This document shows positions 55,581-64,000 of a stretch of DNA of 64,000 nucleotides, piece by piece; position 1 is the first letter of the stretch; each line of letters begins with the position of its first letter. This stretch comes from an uncultured Phocaeicola sp. GTDB lineage: Bacteria; Bacteroidota; Bacteroidia; Bacteroidales; Bacteroidaceae. Both the position numbers and the translations under genes were made by a program. The stretch spans positions 1 to 64,000 of the forward strand of contig CALUET010000023.1 in the NCBI GenBank assembly GCA_944319745.1. Direction: 5' to 3'. The notes under the pieces are model-generated. The model saw only the letters and a program-made list of their open reading frames with translations. It was not told where the DNA came from and did not search any database.

Positions 55581-56961
55581 ACCGGGGAAAGTTTTTATAA
55601 AACTCTACGACAGCCTCAATGCCTTTTCGGAAAATCTCCAGCGGAAAGTTCTCATTGGGAGAGTGAATCGCATCGCTTTCCAGACCAAAACCCATAAGAA
55701 TGGTTTTTATTCCAAGGATTTGTTCGAAGTCACTGATGATGGGAATGCTTCCGCCTCGTCTCACGGCAAGCGGCTTTTTCCCGAATGCTTTTTCAAAACC
55801 TTTCTCGGCAGCCTTGTATGCCGGATGGTTTATGGGGCAAACATAGCCTTCGCCTCCGTGCATGGGAATGACGTTGACTTGCACGCAATCCGGCGCGATG
55901 TCTTGTATGTAGTCGATAAACAGGCGTGAGATTTTCTCGTGGTTCTGATGAGGAACAAGGCGGCTTGACACTTTTGCATAGGCTTTTGCCGGTAAGACCG
56001 TCTTGGAACCTTCTCCGGTATATCCGCCCCAAATGCCGCAAATATCGAAGGACGGCCGGCAACTGTTGCGTTCCAGTGTCGAATATCCCCGTTCTCCTCT
56101 CAATGCTTTTACGCCGATGGCGTTCATATATGCTTCCTCGTCGAAAGGAATATCGGCAAGCATTTTCCTTTCTTCATCGGACAGTTCTTCCACATCGTCG
56201 TAGAAATGAGGGATGGTAATACGGCCGTTTTCATCGATCACCCGGGAAAGCATGTCGCAAAGGATGTTGATGGGATTGCCTACAGCCCCGCCGAAATGTC
56301 CCGAATGAAGGTCTCTGTTCGGACCGGTCACTTCGATTTGCCAGTAAGCCAATCCGCGCAGGCCGGTGGTAAGCGAGGGAAGATTTTTTCCAAGCATGCT
56401 GGTGTCTGAAACTAAGATGACTTCTGCCTTTAGAAGTTCCTGGTGTTCTTTCAGAAATCCGTTGAGGCTGGGCGAGCCGATTTCTTCCTCTCCTTCGAAA
56501 ATGAATTTGACATTATGCTTTAATAGCCCCGACTTTACCATATATTCAAAGGCTTTTACCTGTATCATGGCCTGGCCTTTATCATCGTCGGCCCCTCGTC
56601 CCCAGACGTGTCCGTCGCGAATTTTCGGTTCAAACGGTGCGCTGTTCCACAATTCCAGCGGTGTTGCCGGCATGACATCATAGTGGGCATACACCAGGAT
56701 TGTCGGAGCTTTCGGATCGATAGTCTTCTCTGCATAGACCAAAGGATTACCTTGTGATGGCATGACTCTTGCATGGTCGGCTCCGGCTTCCAGCAAGAGT
56801 TGTTCCCAGCGTTCGGCACATGTTTCCATATCGTGCCGGTGTTCCGGTAAAGCACTGATGCTCGGGATGCGCATTAAACTGAACAATTCATTCAGAAAGC
56901 GCTCTTCATTTTCGCGGATATATTGCTTGATGTTCATCATATTTCGTGTATCTTCAGACAT
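55579..56961 (-). CDS. M20 family dipeptidase
   Basis: This 460-residue cytosolic metallopeptidase of family M20 has metal-ligand motifs YAHYDVMP (H and D), GRGADDDKGQ, the catalytic EGEEEIGS and a C-terminal GLESDAIHSPNE histidine. The middle insertion is the dimerisation/lid domain (GHFGGAVGNP). It hydrolyses dipeptides or related amides. The ATG at 56937 (MNIKQY) is an alternative start. It follows aroC by 25 bases on the same strand. Confidence 0.92.
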   Translation of the reverse strand: MSEDTRNMMNIKQYIRENEERFLNELFSLMRIPSISALPEHRHDMETCAERWEQLLLEAGADHARVMPSQGNPLVYAEKTIDPKAPTILVYAHYDVMPATPLELWNSAPFEPKIRDGHVWGRGADDDKGQAMIQVKAFEYMVKSGLLKHNVKFIFEGEEEIGSPSLNGFLKEHQELLKAEVILVSDTSMLGKNLPSLTTGLRGLAYWQIEVTGPNRDLHSGHFGGAVGNPINILCDMLSRVIDENGRITIPHFYDDVEELSDEERKMLADIPFDEEAYMNAIGVKALRGERGYSTLERNSCRPSFDICGIWGGYTGEGSKTVLPAKAYAKVSSRLVPHQNHEKISRLFIDYIQDIAPDCVQVNVIPMHGGEGYVCPINHPAYKAAEKGFEKAFGKKPLAVRRGGSIPIISDFEQILGIKTILMGFGLESDAIHSPNENFPLEIFRKGIEAVVEFYKNFPR

Positions 56962-56986
56962 TGTGGTGATAAGTTTTTGTAGGATG

Positions 56987-58066
56987 TTATAGTCGTGTGG
57001 CCTTGTCCAACAGGTAATAGTCGAGCAAAGTCATGGCTGTCATGGCTTCAACAATGGGAACGGCGCGAGGCAGGACGCAGGGATCGTGTCGGCCGCGTGC
57101 CGTCAGTGTCGTTTCTTTCCCGTGAATATCGACGGTAGGTTGTTCCTTCAGTATCGTGGCAACCGGCTTGAAAGCTACACGGAAATAAATATCTTTTCCG
57201 TTGCTTATCCCGCCTTGTATTCCTCCGGACCGGTTTGTTTTCACGTCGATAACCCCGTTATTGTCATAAAAGAGGTCGTTCTGTTCGCTTCCTTTCTGCT
57301 CCATGTTGGAAAATCCCTGACCATATTCAAACCCTTTTGCGGCATTGATGCTTAGCATGGCATGGCCTAATGCAGCATGAAGCTTGCCGAAAACGGGTTG
57401 CCCCAAGCCGATGGGTGTTCCCTTGACAACGCAGGTTATGCATCCTCCGATGGTATCTCCTTCGCCTTTTATGCGATGGATGTATTCAGACATCTGCGCT
57501 GCTATTTCCATATCCGGGCATCTTACGGGGTTTTTTTCTATACAGTCGAAATCATATTTCGTGTAATCATTGTCAAGCCGATACGGTCCTACCTGTGAAG
57601 TATAGGCCGTTATGCTGATTCCAATGCGGCTAAGTGCCAGTTTTGCCAAGGCTCCTCCCACGACACGGGCAATTGTTTCTCTGGCCGAAGAGCGTCCTCC
57701 GCCCCGATGGTCGCGGATGCCGTATTTCTGCATGTAGACATAGTCGGCATGAGAAGGGCGGAAAACGTCTTTCATATTGTCGTAGTCGGTGGAATGTTGG
57801 TTCGTGTTTCGTACAATAAAACCTATGGGACAACCCGTAGAAATGCCGTTGAATACTCCGGACAACAGCTCAACTTGGTCGGCTTCCTTGCGGGAAGTCG
57901 TTAATTGGGACTGTCCCGGGCGGCGACGGTTCAGCTCGTTTTGTATAAACGCCGTGTCGATGGGAATGCCGGAGGGAAATCCGTCAATGACTCCGCCTAC
58001 GGCTTCTCCGTGAGATTCTCCGAAACTTGTTAGACGGAAAAGGTTTCCGAATGTGTTATTATACAT
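56987..58066 (-). CDS. aroC: Chorismate synthase
   Basis: This 359-residue FMN-dependent enzyme converts EPSP to chorismate, the precursor of aromatic amino acids and menaquinone. The N-terminal [14 protein letters not shown], the [15 protein letters not shown] and the [13 protein letters not shown] segments are signatures of the family; [12 protein letters not shown] appears near the C-terminal third. The frame continues upstream to 58396, but only the ATG at 58066 gives the correct family N-terminus; the extension is antisense-like sequence inside the TPM gene. Confidence 0.96.
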   Translation of the reverse strand: MYNNTFGNLFRLTSFGESHGEAVGGVIDGFPSGIPIDTAFIQNELNRRRPGQSQLTTSRKEADQVELLSGVFNGISTGCPIGFIVRNTNQHSTDYDNMKDVFRPSHADYVYMQKYGIRDHRGGGRSSARETIARVVGGALAKLALSRIGISITAYTSQVGPYRLDNDYTKYDFDCIEKNPVRCPDMEIAAQMSEYIHRIKGEGDTIGGCITCVVKGTPIGLGQPVFGKLHAALGHAMLSINAAKGFEYGQGFSNMEQKGSEQNDLFYDNNGVIDVKTNRSGGIQGGISNGKDIYFRVAFKPVATILKEQPTVDIHGKETTLTARGRHDPCVLPRAVPIVEAMTAMTLLDYYLLDKATRL

Positions 58067-58103
58067 GATTTCTTGAAAATATTGGTTGTAAAATGATTTA
58101 ATC

Positions 58104-59003
58104 TTAGAATCGACTGCCGGCTCCTCCGCCGCCGAAGTTTCCGCCTCCATAGCTTCCTCTACCGAATCCGCCGCCTGTAAACAGTCCTCCGCCCGGCAGC
58201 ATTCCTCCTCCTCCCGGGTGGTGGAAATCGTCATTGCGCCGGGTATGTCGTATGGTTTTCTCGGTGTGTCCACAGTTGGAACAGCATAAAGTAATCTCTT
58301 CCGTGCGAAGATTTCCCGTAACCGACAGGATACGCACAGATGTCTGACGCAGTGTGTGCTTGTGGCAAACAGGACATTTTGTGCTACGGCGGACAACTCT
58401 CCACAGGAGGAACGGTATCATGGCAAAGCAAAGAATAATTAAAACGTATGAAAAATCGTCATCTTCGGGATGCTGATTCGCGGAAAGAGGGGTACCGGTT
58501 CCCTTTAATTGTTGGCAAACAGCCTCTATGCCCGACAACATTCCTGCGTCCCAGTTGCCTTTGCTCAGGTAAGAGTTCATGTACCGAACCTGTATTTGTT
58601 TGCAAACGGCATCTGGAAGATTCTCTTCCAGACCATATCCGGTAACGAACTGGATGCATCGTTCTCCTGTAACCAAGAGGATGACCAGACCGTTGTCTGC
58701 GCCTTTTTGTCCTACTTTGTTTTGTTGTCCCAGTTGAAAAGCGAAGTCGAAACAGTCGTTTCCTTCGATGTTTTCCAGCACGGCCACCAGAGTTTGTATG
58801 CCTGTCTCTTGTTCCAGCGAAAAAAGCATGCGGTCGATGCTTGCAACCGTTTCGGCCGACAGAATATTGTCAGGGTTGCTTACATAGCGTGTACGGTCTT
58901 GAAGGTGTACCAAAGGCACATCCTTTACTTTATATTCTTTCGCTGGGGCGATTGGTATAAGGCATGAAAAACATAAAAAGACGAGGAAAAACCGTAAATT
59001 CAT
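58104..59003 (-). CDS. TPM domain protein with zinc ribbon and glycine-rich tail
   Basis: This 299-residue protein has a signal peptide (about 1-21), a TPM/YgcG domain (about 38-165, [20 protein letters not shown]), a membrane helix (about 188-205), a four-cysteine zinc-ribbon-like segment (CPVC ... CSNC, about 215-250) and a glycine-rich C-terminus. The TPM domain occurs in photosystem repair and envelope proteins. It follows the LemA gene by 11 bases, a common pairing of unknown joint function. Confidence 0.88.
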   Translation of the reverse strand: MNLRFFLVFLCFSCLIPIAPAKEYKVKDVPLVHLQDRTRYVSNPDNILSAETVASIDRMLFSLEQETGIQTLVAVLENIEGNDCFDFAFQLGQQNKVGQKGADNGLVILLVTGERCIQFVTGYGLEENLPDAVCKQIQVRYMNSYLSKGNWDAGMLSGIEAVCQQLKGTGTPLSANQHPEDDDFSYVLIILCFAMIPFLLWRVVRRSTKCPVCHKHTLRQTSVRILSVTGNLRTEEITLCCSNCGHTEKTIRHTRRNDDFHHPGGGGMLPGGGLFTGGGFGRGSYGGGNFGGGGAGSRF

Positions 59004-59014
59004 CTTCGGGCGCG

Positions 59015-59596
59015 TTAGAATTTTACTTCGGGTGCTGTCTCATTTCCCTCTTGTGCTTCGAAGTAAGGGCGCTTTTCAAATCCGAACAAACCGGCAATGA
59101 TGTTTTTTGGGAAACGTCGGATTGTTGTATTGAAGGTGCGGGCCGCCTCATTAAACTTGCGGCGTTCCACGCTGATGCGGTTCTCCGTTCCTTCCAGTTG
59201 CGCCTGAAGTGTTTGAAAGTTTTCGTTGGCTTTCAGTTCCGGATAATTCTCCGTTATGGCAAGAAGACGCCCGAGAGCTTTCCCTATTTCTCCTTGTGCT
59301 TCCTGATATGCTTGCATCTTTTCGGGAGTCAGTTCTTTTATGTCGACGGTTGTCTGGGTAGCTTTTGCCCGGGCCGATACGACCGCTTCGAAAGTTTCTT
59401 GCTCGTGTGTGGCATAACCCTTCACCGTATTGACCAAATTGGGGATAAGATCGGCACGGCGTTGGTACTGGTTTTCTACATTACTCCACGCTGTTTCCAC
59501 TGTTTCTTCCTGGCCTATCAGAGAGTTATATGCCGATATGCAATAGAAAGCTGCCAATATTATTACGGCAAGAAGGATAATCCATGTTTTTTTCAT
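59015..59596 (-). CDS. LemA family protein
   Basis: This 193-residue protein has one N-terminal membrane helix (about 4-20) and a helical LemA domain: YNSLIGQEETVETAWSNVENQYQRR, DLIPNLVNTVKGY, and ENYPELKANENF are the typical segments. The active end is predicted outside the cytoplasm. The function of LemA is unknown. It heads the operon LemA-TPM-aroC-M20. Confidence 0.93.
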   Translation of the reverse strand: MKKTWIILLAVIILAAFYCISAYNSLIGQEETVETAWSNVENQYQRRADLIPNLVNTVKGYATHEQETFEAVVSARAKATQTTVDIKELTPEKMQAYQEAQGEIGKALGRLLAITENYPELKANENFQTLQAQLEGTENRISVERRKFNEAARTFNTTIRRFPKNIIAGLFGFEKRPYFEAQEGNETAPEVKF

Positions 59597-59634
59597 AAAT
59601 ACGTATTTTATTGTTTAATTTCATATTCTATGCG

Positions 59635-59642
59635 CAAACTTA
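59635..59642 (-). promoter_or_regulatory. Putative -7 box of LemA operon
   Basis: The minus strand reads TAAGTTTG, matching TAnnTTTG, 38 bases before the LemA ATG. Confidence 0.5.
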
Positions 59643-59825
59643 CGTATTTTTTTCACATCGATGGTACAGTATGATGGAAAACATTGTGGAAAACTTGTAA
59701 ATATAACGAGTCGTTTTTTTAAGATTTCGCGGTGAACCGATGGCATTTCCCCGTTTGTTTCTTCGAAAGATTGCCTCCTTTTGCCGTATTTGACCGCATG
59801 CTGCAGGCAGGGCGTTGCAAAGAGG

Positions 59826-60797
59826 TTATCTTAGAGCTTCCGTGGAATGATTGGAAAGATACGTTTCGGTAAAAGATTTTACCCGTCGGGTGTATTCGGA
59901 AGGGTAGAGGCGATAAGAATCGGCATGTCCGGCTTTAGGCACAATCCATAGGGCTTTGGGTTGGGGCTTGCTGTCATACAGTTGGTAGACCATCGATGTA
60001 GGAACAAAAAAATCCTGGTCGCCGTGTATGAAGAACATGGGCTTTGTGCATTTTTTTATTTGTGTTACGGACGATGCCTCCTTGAAATTCCATTTGTATT
60101 TCAGGTCGCATATACCGCTTGCCGCGTAAAGTAAAGGAAATGCCGGCAGGCCGAATTGCTCATGCAACTCCTTTTTAAACTGATCCCAAACGCTTGTATA
60201 GCCACAATCTTCGACGAAACATCGTACATAGTCGGGCAGATTTTCGCCGGACAACATCATGGTTGTGGCAGCTCCCATTGATATGCCGTGTACGACGACG
60301 CGGAGGCTGTCACCGAAGATCCGGGGAGTTGTATTGAGCCATTGCAGTACATCCAGACGGTCAAGCCAGCCCATCTGGATAGCTTTCCCGCCGCTTAATC
60401 CAGAGTATCGCAGGTCGGGCAACAGAATGTTGTAGTCGAGGCTGCTATTATACAGGTAGCCTATGTGGAACATTCGGATTGCATTGTCGGTATAGCCGTG
60501 AATGATTACGGCGGTTTTGGCCGTAGGTTTTGAGGAGCGGGCATAAAAAGCATGCAAAGGGGTGCCGTCGGGGGCGGTAAGGAACGTATCTTTCAGAGCA
60601 TTGTGCTGCTGTAAACTGTCTATCCATTCGTTTATCTGCGGATAAGTCTCCCGCATGTATGCCATCGAAGTTTCCATGTCTTTCCCTCTGTTTTCGGGGG
60701 AAAGAGCAAAATTGACCATGAAGATTCCGCCTCCGATAATGCATGCGGCAATTATAAGAAGGGCACTTCCGATGATATACGATAGTTTCTTTTTCAT
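59826..60797 (-). CDS. Membrane-anchored alpha/beta hydrolase
   Basis: This 323-residue protein has an N-terminal membrane helix or uncleaved signal (about 7-30) and an alpha/beta-hydrolase domain. VIIHGYTDN gives the oxyanion segment, GISMGA the nucleophile elbow (S about 176), FIHGDQDFFVP the acid and AGHADSY the histidine. It resembles BAAT/serine aminopeptidase-like S33 hydrolases. The substrate is unknown. It is the last gene of the phoH-purC-ubiE-aroE group, 12 bases after aroE. Confidence 0.86.
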   Translation of the reverse strand: MKKKLSYIIGSALLIIAACIIGGGIFMVNFALSPENRGKDMETSMAYMRETYPQINEWIDSLQQHNALKDTFLTAPDGTPLHAFYARSSKPTAKTAVIIHGYTDNAIRMFHIGYLYNSSLDYNILLPDLRYSGLSGGKAIQMGWLDRLDVLQWLNTTPRIFGDSLRVVVHGISMGAATTMMLSGENLPDYVRCFVEDCGYTSVWDQFKKELHEQFGLPAFPLLYAASGICDLKYKWNFKEASSVTQIKKCTKPMFFIHGDQDFFVPTSMVYQLYDSKPQPKALWIVPKAGHADSYRLYPSEYTRRVKSFTETYLSNHSTEALR

Positions 60798-60809
60798 GGA
60801 TTCATGTAT

Positions 60810-61556
60810 TTATCGGTTCCATATCTCCCATGCAGCAAACGCTTGTAAGAGCAGCATTTCAAGTCCGTTTTTGGTTATGGCTCCCTGTTCTTGCCCGCGT
60901 TTCATAAACAAGGTGGTATCGGGATTGTAAATCAAGTCGTACAACAAGTGTTGAGGCGTAAGGCTTTCGTACGGAATATCGGGACATGTTTCCGTTTTGG
61001 GGTACATGCCCAGAGGAGTACAATTCACAATTACTTTATAGTCTTCGAGAAGTTTTGGCGTAACGTCGGCATATCCGATGGTGTTCTCGCCTTTCGGCGA
61101 ACGCGAAACAAACGTTGCTTTCAGTCCCAGACGGCGTAATCCGTGATAAATTGCCTTCGATGCTCCTCCTGTTCCCAGGATCAATGCCTGCTTATGATAG
61201 CTTTCCAGCAGCGGTTCGATGGAGCGGGTGAACCCGATGACGTCGGAGTTATATCCTGTAAGTTTCGTTCTTCCTTTACTCTTTTCCAGTTTGATGACGT
61301 TTACCGCGCCGATGGATCTGGTTTCTTCATCCAAGTCGTCAAGGTAAGGAATGACTTGTTCTTTGTAAGGGATGGTGACATTTAAACCTGCCAGATTCAT
61401 TTCTGAAGCAATGATTTTGGGAAGTTCTTCGATAGACGCGATTTCGAAATTTACATATTCCGCGTCGATTTTCTCGGAAAGAAACTTTTCATTGAAGAAA
61501 CTGCGCGAGAAAGAATGTCCAAGGGGGTAACCGATTAAACCATATTTTTTAGTCAT
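60810..61556 (-). CDS. aroE: Shikimate dehydrogenase
   Basis: This 248-residue enzyme reduces 3-dehydroshikimate to shikimate with NADPH. The N-terminal GYPLGHSFS and NVTIPYKE (catalytic K about 65) motifs, the Rossmann loop GTGGASKAI and the C-terminal region are intact. It is slightly shorter than E. coli AroE (272), usual for Bacteroidetes. It lies 14 bases after ubiE, so two quinone/aromatic pathway genes are adjacent. Confidence 0.95.
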   Translation of the reverse strand: MTKKYGLIGYPLGHSFSRSFFNEKFLSEKIDAEYVNFEIASIEELPKIIASEMNLAGLNVTIPYKEQVIPYLDDLDEETRSIGAVNVIKLEKSKGRTKLTGYNSDVIGFTRSIEPLLESYHKQALILGTGGASKAIYHGLRRLGLKATFVSRSPKGENTIGYADVTPKLLEDYKVIVNCTPLGMYPKTETCPDIPYESLTPQHLLYDLIYNPDTTLFMKRGQEQGAITKNGLEMLLLQAFAAWEIWNR

Positions 61557-61570
61557 ATTGCAGAAAATAG

Positions 61571-62311
61571 TTATTTAGTTGCGAAATAAAGCGTACATAT
61601 TCCAAACGTAAGTCGCTTGAATGATACTTCAGAGAACCCGGCTTTGCGGATGATGTTCTGCATAACTTCTCCTTGCGGAAAGGCTTGTATGGATTGGGGC
61701 AAGTAGGTGTATGCACGACGGTCTTTCGAGAGAATTTTTCCCAAACAGGGAATTATCATTCTTGAATAAAGGTGATACAGTTGTTTTATCGGGAAGATTT
61801 CGGGAGCGGACAGCTCCAATATGACCAGATGTCCGTTTCTTTTGAGTACACGGTACATTTCTTTCAGGCCAAGGTCGAGGTTGTCGAAGTTACGCACTCC
61901 AAATGCGACCGTAATAGCGTCGAACTGTTCTGAGGAGAAAGATAGCGCCGTGCAATCTTCTTTTGCAAAAGATATTTGTTGTGTCAAGCCTTCGCGTTGC
62001 ACTTTTTCGCGGGCAATATCCATCATGTTTTCCGAGATGTCTGTGCCAATCAGCCGGGCAGGTTTCAGCATGCGGCAGGCTTGTATGGCAAAATCTCCTG
62101 TGCCTGTTGCTACATCCATGATGACTTGCGGGCGGAAGGGCTTGAGGCATTTTAAGGCTTTTCGGCGCCAATATTTGTCAATGCCCCATGAAAGCAGATG
62201 ATTCAACCTGTCGTATGTCGGTGCGATATGGTTAAACATCTTTTCAACCTGCGCGGTTTTATTTTCGCTTTCGTTGTAAGGCTTGATGTTTTCTTGCGGG
62301 TAACCGGTCAT
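61571..62311 (-). CDS. ubiE: Demethylmenaquinone methyltransferase
   Basis: This 246-residue class I methyltransferase makes menaquinone from demethylmenaquinone using SAM. The SAM-binding motif [10 protein letters not shown] (about 62-71), the [19 protein letters not shown]-terminal segment and the [21 protein letters not shown] segment are UbiE/MenG-specific. As Bacteroidales make menaquinone rather than ubiquinone, the MenG role applies. It is cotranscribed with purC and aroE by spacing. Confidence 0.94.
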   Translation of the reverse strand: MTGYPQENIKPYNESENKTAQVEKMFNHIAPTYDRLNHLLSWGIDKYWRRKALKCLKPFRPQVIMDVATGTGDFAIQACRMLKPARLIGTDISENMMDIAREKVQREGLTQQISFAKEDCTALSFSSEQFDAITVAFGVRNFDNLDLGLKEMYRVLKRNGHLVILELSAPEIFPIKQLYHLYSRMIIPCLGKILSKDRRAYTYLPQSIQAFPQGEVMQNIIRKAGFSEVSFKRLTFGICTLYFATK

Positions 62312-62403
62312 AATAACGAGTTGTTTGTAATAAAAGGAGCCGGACTTATGGAGAAAATGTTTCGTTGTTTTTCCCCATTGTCCGACTTCTTTTACGGCAG
62401 ATA

Positions 62404-63351
62404 TTATTTCGTCAAATAATTAGTAACGTTTTGTTCGATACGGGATGCGAGGTCGTCTGTTTCGGCTTTTACGAATTTTTCTCCGGTAATGTGCTCGTAT
62501 AATTCGATATAGCGGTCGCTGATTGAGTTGACGATCTCCGGCGTCATTTCGGGAATTGCTTGTCCTTCTTTTCCTTGGAAGTGATTATCCATCAACCATT
62601 CGCGGACAAACTCTTTGGAAAGCTGCTTTTGAGGCTCACCTTTTTCGAGACGGTCTTGGTAACCTTCGAGGTAGAAGTAGCGACTTGAATCGGGCGTATG
62701 AATCTCATCCATGAGATAAATCTCTCCATTGTATTTGCCGAATTCATATTTCGTGTCGACAAGTATCAAACCGCGTGCTTTTGCTATCTCCGTTCCGCGC
62801 TCGAATAATGCCAGCGTATAGCGTTCCAGCAGTTCATATTCTTCGGGGGTTGCAAGACCTCTTGCTAGAATTTCTTCTTTCGAGATGTCTTCGTCGTGCA
62901 TGCCCAATTCGGCCTTTGTAGTAGGCGTGATGATGGGACGGGGAAATTTTTCGTTTTCTCTCATGCCTTCGGGCAGGCTTACTCCGCATATTTCGCGCAC
63001 GCCGCTTTTATAAGCTCTCCATGCGCTGCCGCAAAGATAGCCGCGAATGATCATTTCAATGGGAAATCCTTTGCAGATTACGCCGACGGTTACCATCGGA
63101 TCCGGTGTAGCTAATTTCCAGTTTGGGCAGATATCTGTTGTTGCATCAAGAAATTTTGCGGCGATTTGGTTTAGCATTTGTCCTTTGTAAGGTATTCCTT
63201 TCGGTAAAACGACGTCGAAAGCCGAGATACGGTCGGTGGCAACCATTACTAATTTTTCGTCGTTGATGTTGTACACATCACGAACTTTCCCGTGATAAAC
63301 GCTTTTCTGTCCGGGAAAATGATAATCAGTTTTTGTTAATGCTTTGCTCAT
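62404..63351 (-). CDS. purC: SAICAR synthetase
   Basis: This 315-residue enzyme joins CAIR and aspartate in purine synthesis. Motifs [35 protein letters not shown], and LVDTKYEFG with [11 protein letters not shown] are characteristic, and the length fits the long PurC form. It lies 39 bases after the PhoH gene and 92 bases before ubiE on the same strand. Confidence 0.96.
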   Translation of the reverse strand: MSKALTKTDYHFPGQKSVYHGKVRDVYNINDEKLVMVATDRISAFDVVLPKGIPYKGQMLNQIAAKFLDATTDICPNWKLATPDPMVTVGVICKGFPIEMIIRGYLCGSAWRAYKSGVREICGVSLPEGMRENEKFPRPIITPTTKAELGMHDEDISKEEILARGLATPEEYELLERYTLALFERGTEIAKARGLILVDTKYEFGKYNGEIYLMDEIHTPDSSRYFYLEGYQDRLEKGEPQKQLSKEFVREWLMDNHFQGKEGQAIPEMTPEIVNSISDRYIELYEHITGEKFVKAETDDLASRIEQNVTNYLTK

Positions 63352-63390
63352 ATTCGTTGTATTTTAGTAGATGAATAGATATTTTCTTCG

Positions 63391-64000
63391 TTATTTTTCT
63401 GCTTGTTTCTTCCGTTTTTCCTCGAGTTGCTTGCTTTCATATTTTTCATAAGCCTCGACGATTCGGGTAACAAGTCGGTGTCGTATGATGTCTTTTTTGT
63501 CAAGTTCAATGAAACTTATGCCTTTCACCCCTTTTAAAATTCGCAGTGCTTCAATCAATCCCGACGTTTGTGAAGGCGGAAGGTCGATTTGTGTTATGTC
63601 GCCTGTCACGATCATTTTTGTATTCATCCCCATGCGGGTGAGAAACATTTTAATTTGTTGGGTAGTCGTATTCTGGGCTTCATCTAAAATGACCACGGCG
63701 TCGTTCAGCGTCCGTCCGCGCATGAATGCCAACGGAGCGATTTGAATGACGTTAAACTCCATGTACTCTTTTAATTTCGCTGCGGGGATCATGTCTTGCA
63801 GCGCGTCGTAAAGAGGCTGAAGATAAGGATCTATTTTATCTTTCATGTCGCCGGGTAGAAAACCTAACTTCTCGCCTGCTTCCACAGCCGGGCGGCTTAA
63901 GATGATTTTTTTTATTTCTTTGTTTTTTAAAGCGCGCACGGCCAGGGCTATGGCTGTATATGTTTTACCCGATCCGGCGGGACCTATTGCAAAAATCATG
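63391..64000 (-). CDS. PhoH family ATPase, 5' end beyond window
   Basis: The visible 202 residues hold the PhoH P-loop ATPase domain: Walker [10 protein letters not shown], the [17 protein letters not shown] segment, Walker [10 protein letters not shown] and [10 protein letters not shown]. Family members carry about 110 further N-terminal residues, so the ATG at 63999 is internal and the gene continues past the right edge. PhoH proteins are ATPases linked to RNA metabolism. The gene heads, or lies within, the phoH-purC-ubiE-aroE group. Confidence 0.93.
   Translation of the reverse strand, partial: MIFAIGPAGSGKTYTAIALAVRALKNKEIKKIILSRPAVEAGEKLGFLPGDMKDKIDPYLQPLYDALQDMIPAAKLKEYMEFNVIQIAPLAFMRGRTLNDAVVILDEAQNTTTQQIKMFLTRMGMNTKMIVTGDITQIDLPPSQTSGLIEALRILKGVKGISFIELDKKDIIRHRLVTRIVEAYEKYESKQLEEKRKKQAEK

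Noticed and set aside
58067-58396. N-terminal extension of the chorismate synthase frame
   Set aside because: It overlaps the TPM gene in another frame and has no homology to AroC; the typical N-terminus begins at 58066.
59826-60797. Alpha/beta hydrolase as the missing MenH
   Set aside because: It has an N-terminal membrane anchor and resembles S33-type hydrolases, whereas MenH is a soluble cytosolic enzyme.

Overview
The window is a stretch of ordinary, gene-dense chromosome from a member of the Bacteroidetes, most likely order Bacteroidales. Three kinds of evidence point there. Many genes are preceded by the Bacteroidetes -7 promoter box TAnnTTTG, sometimes with a -33 TTTG, and have little or no Shine-Dalgarno. 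The gene families are typical: PadR-PspC pair, DUF4923, DUF4251, DUF4136, BT0820-like HAD phosphatase, CblA/CepA-type class A beta-lactamase, GH92, GH29 and GH172 enzymes, and a Na+-pumping methylmalonyl-CoA decarboxylase. The anaerobic metabolism (menaquinone plus succinate-to-propionate conversion) also fits. I cannot assign a genus. About 64 protein genes are present. I see no rRNA or tRNA gene, insertion sequence, prophage or CRISPR array.

Layout. 0.4-2.8 kb: a YeiH-type exporter and a two-subunit LysO-type exporter with a long leader. 2.8-8 kb: M23 peptidase, C69 dipeptidase and a phosphohexomutase. 8.1-9.7 kb: a Crp/Fnr regulator, a perfect FNR-like palindrome and two small lipoproteins. 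9.7-22.2 kb: GNAT, a C1 peptidase lipoprotein, PadR-PspC, purT with GH92, an AlkD-like protein, divergent rlmH and nadC-DUF4923-GH172, and a calcineurin-like phosphoesterase. 22.2-26.1 kb: HAD phosphatase, Wza-type exporter and Wzc-type tyrosine kinase on the minus strand. 26.2-32.5 kb: menaquinone operon (hotdog thioesterase, menF, menD, menB, menC, menE). 32.7-38.6 kb: GH29 fucosidase, class A beta-lactamase, a double-GNAT protein, NUDIX, and MarR-QueH-esterase. 38.7-43.3 kb: methylmalonyl-CoA epimerase and decarboxylase operon. 43.4-51 kb: FemAB/GNAT-like protein, nitroreductase-DUF2520-KdsC-Maf, two poorly known minus-strand genes, and an envelope trio. 51-56 kb: ABC-F, acyltransferase, cytidine deaminase and a glucosaminidase with LysM repeats. 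55.6-64 kb: two minus-strand operons, LemA-TPM-aroC-M20 and phoH-purC-ubiE-aroE-hydrolase, the latter running off the right edge.

How the genes work together. aroE and aroC supply chorismate, the menFDBCE operon converts it towards dihydroxynaphthoyl-CoA, and ubiE/menG methylates demethylmenaquinone. No menH is visible. The mce-mmd operon epimerises and decarboxylates methylmalonyl-CoA while exporting Na+, the last part of propionate formation. KdsC serves lipopolysaccharide, and the M23, GH73-LysM and C69 proteins serve wall turnover.

I found no clear new multi-gene system. The most interesting observations are: an ABC-F protein whose second nucleotide site is degenerate in every key motif; a perfect FNR-consensus palindrome beside a Crp/Fnr gene whose recognition helix has the matching E-x-x-S-R residues; a lamin-tail domain fused to the gamma-type decarboxylase subunit; and a missing menH. 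Several gene starts are set here by promoter position or by family alignment.
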